Shown here: positions 59,905 to 64,000 of the stretch, piece after piece
Layout of the letters: the number at the start of each line of letters is the position of its first letter
Position numbering within the stretch: position 1 is the first letter of the stretch
Source: Eriocheir sinensis
Taxonomy: Eukaryota > Arthropoda > Malacostraca > Decapoda > Varunidae
Assembly: GCF_024679095.1 (NCBI RefSeq)
Contig: NC_066531.1
Span: 1,629,271 to 1,693,270 of the forward strand
Direction of reading: 5' to 3'
DNA: 64,000 nt
Notes under the pieces: generated by a model
Database searches by the model: none
What the model was told of the DNA's origin: nothing
What the model saw: the letters and a program-made list of their open reading frames with translations, nothing else
Position numbers and translations under genes: made by a program

Positions 59905-60907
59905 GGCTCCGTGGTGCAGTGGTTAGCACACTCAGCTCACAACCGAGAGAGCCCGGGTTCGATTCCCGGGCGGAGTGGAAAAATTTGGGCGGCTTTTCCG
60001 ATACCCTACGCCCCTGTCCACCCAGCAGTGTACCAGGTATTAATCGGGGGTTGTGTCCCGTCTCCTGGGGTCTGTTCCCTTCTCCTATAATTCCTTCCCC
60101 TTCTGTCTCTCTCCGGCATATGACCACAGATGTTGCGCCCACTAAACCAAACTTTCCAACTGTTCCCTTCTCCTATAATTCCTTCCCCTTCTGTCTCTCT
60201 CCGGCATATGACCACAGATGTTGCGCCGACTAAACCAAACTTTCCAACTGTTCCCTTCTCCTATAATTCCTTCCCCTTCTGTCTCTCTCCGGCATATGAC
60301 CACAGATGTTGCGCCCACTAAACCAAACTTTCCAACTGTTCCCTTCTCCTATAATTCCTTCCCCTTCTGTCTCTCTCCGGCATATGACCACAGATGTTGC
60401 GCCGACTAAACCAAACTTTCCAACTGTTCCCTTCTCCTATAACTCCTTCCCCTTCTGTCTCTCTCCGGCATATGACCACAGATGTTGCGCCCACTAAACC
60501 AAACTTTCCAACTGTTCCCTTCTCCTATAATTCCTTCCCCTACTGTCTCTCTCCGGCATATGACCACAGATGTTGCGCCCACTAAACCAAACTTTCCAAC
60601 TGTTCCCTTCTCCTATAATTCCTTCCCCTTCTGTCTCTCTCCGGCATATGACCACAGATGTTGCGCCGACTAAACCAAACTTTCCAACTGTTCCATTCTC
60701 CTATAATTCGGGAAGGAATTATAGGAGAAGGGAACAGACCCCAGGAGACGGGACACAACCCCCGATTAATACCTGGTACACTGCTGGGTGGACAGGGGCG
60801 TAGGGTATCGGAAAAGCCGCCCAAATTTTTCCACTCCGCCCGGGAATCGAACCCGGGCTCTCTCGATTGTGAGCCGAGTGTGCTAACCACTGCACCACGA
60901 AGCCCCC
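59905..60907. mobile_element. Palindromic block: SINE, 88-bp array, inverted SINE
   Basis: A tRNA-Val-type SINE (head 59905-59978, T-arm CCCGGGTTCGATTCCCGGG) runs into seven 88-bp units. At about 60715 the sequence folds back (CCTATAATTCGGGAAGGAAT) into a reverse-complement SINE ending at 60907. The inverted arms are about 190 bases. Confidence 0.92.
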
Positions 60908-61080
60908 CAAAACAATTACGAAACACACACCTAAATTATACCCATACAGTGAAGGGCCATCAACCCCAAATAAGTATATGCCAGCTTACCGCGGCACTGC
61001 CATGATTCTCTATATTGAGTTAACAGTAACAGAACAACCTCTTATGTGGGTCTCTCTCTCTCTCTCTCTCTCGTGTCTGA

Positions 61081-61125
<45 letters not shown>

Positions 61126-61311
61126 CACACGTGAATGGGCGAAGCGAAACATCAAAACCTCGACTCTCTCTAACACGTCTCTTCTTATCTCCACTGTTAT
61201 TATTGTGTAGCGATATCTTGGTTTAACATGTGATACTTACGCATGCTACATATATTTCCACCTCTTAAACCCTCCCTTACACTTCGGGGGCAGGATTCAT
61301 TACACTACTTA
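60908..61311. other. Unassigned sequence with (CT)n/(GA)n
   Basis: CT at 61053-61072 and GA at 61084-61122 form a small inverted pair; otherwise no feature is seen. Confidence 0.5.
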
Positions 61312-62498
61312 TAGTCCAGTAAATCTAGCATAAAATTGTGCCCAACCTAAAACAAATTGCAATAGATTGTTTCTCACTTCTGAGTGACTTGACTAGTCCT
61401 CAGGTACATCATACTAAAAATCCCCATGAATCCATGTGGTGGAAGGGGGTCAACGGCGGCCATTTTGGAATTTTCTTAAAAGTCATATATCTGGTAAAAT
61501 AATAGTTTTATCAGGAAACACAACTCAATAAAAATTGTTCAGAATTGATTGTTTTATAGCAATGGCAGGTTATTTTACAAAGATAAATAAATATATAGGA
61601 AAAAAATAATAAAATATTAAATTTTGATTCCTGATTTTATTTTCAAAGACATATTCCTCAGAACTAGTGGCATCCATGACAAAATGCATCGAAGTAAAAA
61701 TTGTAGAACAAACTTTCCTCTTTTGAAATATATATACAAGTTTATGCATATTTTAAAAATTGACAAAGTTATGAGGGAAAATATACAGAAAGCCAAGATT
61801 GTTGCTTGCTTCTTACTGGTGCATCCCAGTCAGCTGATCGCCTGACTCAGTACAGAGCATGAAGAATGTGGAAGGTGGCAACACGTGATATTCCCATATC
61901 ATCACTTTTCTTTTTTGACCTAAGGAATCGGTTTGCAGGTGCATCTGAAGTATACAAATTATTCTGATGGGCTGCAATTATACGTGGATCAGTAAATTGC
62001 TTCCTGCAGTCAGTGTGCACAGTCTGTCCTATTTCAGTCCTGACATTACTGCCACGTGCTTCACTACATCTATTCACAGTGGCGCTTCCCTTCTGAGTCA
62101 GCTTTGCAATAGGTTCTTCCCCACACTGTTTGCCACATATTGCACATTCCATCCCAGGTTGTAGACCTGTAATAACATGCATATTTGGTTGCAAATATAA
62201 ATCAGATTTTCCCCTGAATTACAACCCTTCCTTTTACAGAATTTTACAGAATTTGAAGCTACGAGCGAAAAACTTACTTTTGCTAAGTAATTTAATTGGA
62301 CTATAACTTATCCTAAGCTATGGTGTTCAAAATTAATAGCATATGATCATAGAGCATCTCCAACTTAAAATAACACGTGCTTTCACCTCTAAAAGTATTT
62401 GCAAAACTCGTGTCACAACCTGTATACAATAGGCTACACTGTAAATTTATTAGACTAACCTAATATTTGTCATTAATTCTTTATCATTTTCTATGCTG

Positions 62499-62569
<71 letters not shown>

Positions 62570-62644
62570 ACAACAGCAGCAGCAACAGCAAAACAACAAC
62601 AATACTACTACTACTACTAATAATAATAATAATGATAATAATAA

Positions 62645-62691
<47 letters not shown>

Positions 62692-62701
62692 TAACAATAA
62701 C

Positions 62702-62745
<44 letters not shown>

Positions 62746-63439
62746 TAATAATAATAATAATAATATCATCACTTTGCCAGTATGTTAACTTAGCACTTGT
62801 AATATTATAAAAGCCATTAATGACGTAGGTAGCAACATACTTACAAGAAAAGTGATGATATGGGAATATCACGTGTTGCCACCTTCCACATTCTTCATGC
62901 TCTGTACTGAGCGAGTCAGGCGATCAGCTGACTGGGATGCACCAGTAAGAAGCAAGCAACAATCTTGGCTTTCTGTATATTTTCCCTCATAACTTTGTCA
63001 ATTTTTAAAATATGCATAAACTTGTATATATATTTCAAAAGAGGAAAGTTTGTTCTACAATTTTTACTTCGATGCATTTTGTCATGGATGCCACTAGTTC
63101 TGAGGAATATGTCTTTGAAAATAAAATCAGGAATCAAAATTTAATATTTTATTATTTTTTTCCTATATATTTATTTATCTTTGTAAAATAACCTGCCATT
63201 GCTATAAAACAATCAATTCTGAACAATTTTTATTGAGTTGTGTTTCCTGATAAAACTATTATTTTACCAGATATATGACTTTTAAGAAAATTCCAAAATG
63301 GCCGCCGTTGACCCCCTTCCACCACATGGATTCATGGGGATTTTTAGTATGATGTACCTGAGGACTAGTCAAGTCACTCAGAAGTGAGAAACAATCTATT
63401 GCAATTTGTTTTAGGTTGAACCCTAGATTTACTGGACTA
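61312..63439 (-). mobile_element. 2.1-kb transposon with ~0.6-kb inverted arms and zinc-ribbon ORF remnant
   Basis: TAGTCCAGTAAATCTAG at 61312 and its complement ending at 63439 start arms that stay near-identical to about 61912 and 62848. Both ends are flanked by TTA, a possible 3-bp duplication. Between the arms, the minus strand has an acceptor-like TTATTACAG and MECAICGKQCGEEPIAKLTQ, KGSATVNRCSEARGS, TVHTDCRKQFTDPRIIAAHQ and a stop at 61847. The C-x-x-C-G-K...V-H-x-x-C-R-K pattern resembles N-terminal zinc domains of transposon-encoded proteins in invertebrates. CTA and AAT microsatellites fill 62500-62765. Confidence 0.8.
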
Positions 63440-63449
63440 TTACGAGACC

Positions 63450-64000
63450 TGTTGTTAGTAAGTCTTCTGGTAACTCCATCATCTAGGAACGCTCTTGATC
63501 TTAAGGCGACTCCAATGACGATGAAGGAAGTCTCGACCAGGCCAGTACCTTGAGTCTTGTGGTAACTCCATCATCTAGGAACGCTCTTGATCTTAAGGCG
63601 ACCCCAATGGCAATGAAGGAACTGTCGACCAGGCCAGTACCTTGAGTCTTGTGGTAACTCCATCATCTAGGAACGCTCTTGATCTTAAGGCGACCCCAAT
63701 GACGATGAAGGAAGTGTCGACCAGGCCAGTACCTTGAGTCTTGTGGTAACTCCATCATCTAGGAACGCTCTTGATCTTAAGGCGACCCCAATGACAATGA
63801 AGGAACTGTCGACCAGGCCAGTACCTTGAGTCTTCTGCTAACTCCATCATCCAGGAACGCTCTTGATCTTATGGCGACCCCAATGACGATGAAGGAAGTG
63901 TCGACCAGGCCAGTACCTTACGTCTTGTGCTAACTCCATCATCTAGGAACGCTCTTGATCTTAAGGCGACCCCAATGACGATGAAGGAACTGTCGACCAG
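63450..64000. repeat. 92-bp tandem array running off the window
   Basis: GGTAACTCCATCATCTAGGA recurs at 63469, 63561 and 63653, a 92-base period, through six units to the window end. It starts ten or so bases after the inverted-arm transposon. Confidence 0.93.

Noticed and set aside
59905..59978. Functional tRNA-Val(CAC) gene
   Set aside because: The T-arm and anticodon stem are good, but it is the head of a dispersed SINE with a mismatched acceptor/D region and a SINE body attached.
61624..63137. Identical 73-codon frames in both arms of the 61312-63439 element
   Set aside because: They are the same sequence mirrored by the inverted repeat, AT-rich, with no motif; unlikely to be a protein.

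Overview
The window is eukaryotic and most likely from a malacostracan, probably decapod, crustacean. Reasons: genes with GT/AG introns, very dense microsatellites ((CT)n, (CA)n, (ATT)n, (CTA)n), several families of tRNA-derived SINEs, MITEs and LINE remnants of arthropod type, an arthropod core promoter (TATA plus TCAGT initiator), and a short run of the arthropod telomere motif TTAGG. There are no bacterial operons, rRNA genes or CRISPR arrays. One 100-base N gap (8901-9000) marks a scaffold join. The species assignment is inference.

Two protein-coding genes can be assembled exon by exon. On the minus strand, six exons between 20786 and 10443 encode the first 247 residues of a RAD9-type subunit of the 9-1-1 DNA-damage checkpoint clamp. 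Splice phases agree throughout; the C-terminal tail is not visible in the window. On the plus strand, a TATA/initiator promoter at about 28578-28613 and four exons (28807-28867, 51326-51449, 52962-53060, 56979-57120) encode a complete 141-residue protein of the DDIT4/REDD1 (Drosophila scylla/charybde) family, a stress-induced inhibitor of TORC1. The genes are divergent, with start codons about 8 kb apart.

Almost everything else is repetitive. 1-9700: a LINE reverse-transcriptase fragment amplified in frame, SINEs, A/G-rich minisatellites, a LINE ORF2 with an internal 56-bp array, and a long (CT)n tract. 9960-20790: RAD9, whose introns hold a SINE, piggyBac-like elements, a 104-bp array made of an exon/intron boundary, and about 4.1 kb of 41-bp repeats split by a hAT-type MITE. 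20960-28570: an 88-bp array ending in a SINE, MITEs, and a GC-rich minisatellite. 28570-57120: DDIT4-like gene with a 22-kb first intron full of arrays. 57120-64000: MITEs, a palindromic SINE/88-bp block, a 2.1-kb element with about 0.6-kb inverted arms, and a 92-bp array running off the end.

The recurring theme is mobile elements carrying tandem arrays of their own internal sequence. This is seen in two SINE families, two families with terminal inverted repeats, and LINE ORF2. The window therefore looks like a nursery where transposons turn into satellites. In RAD9 the same process has amplified a real exon end with its 5' splice site.
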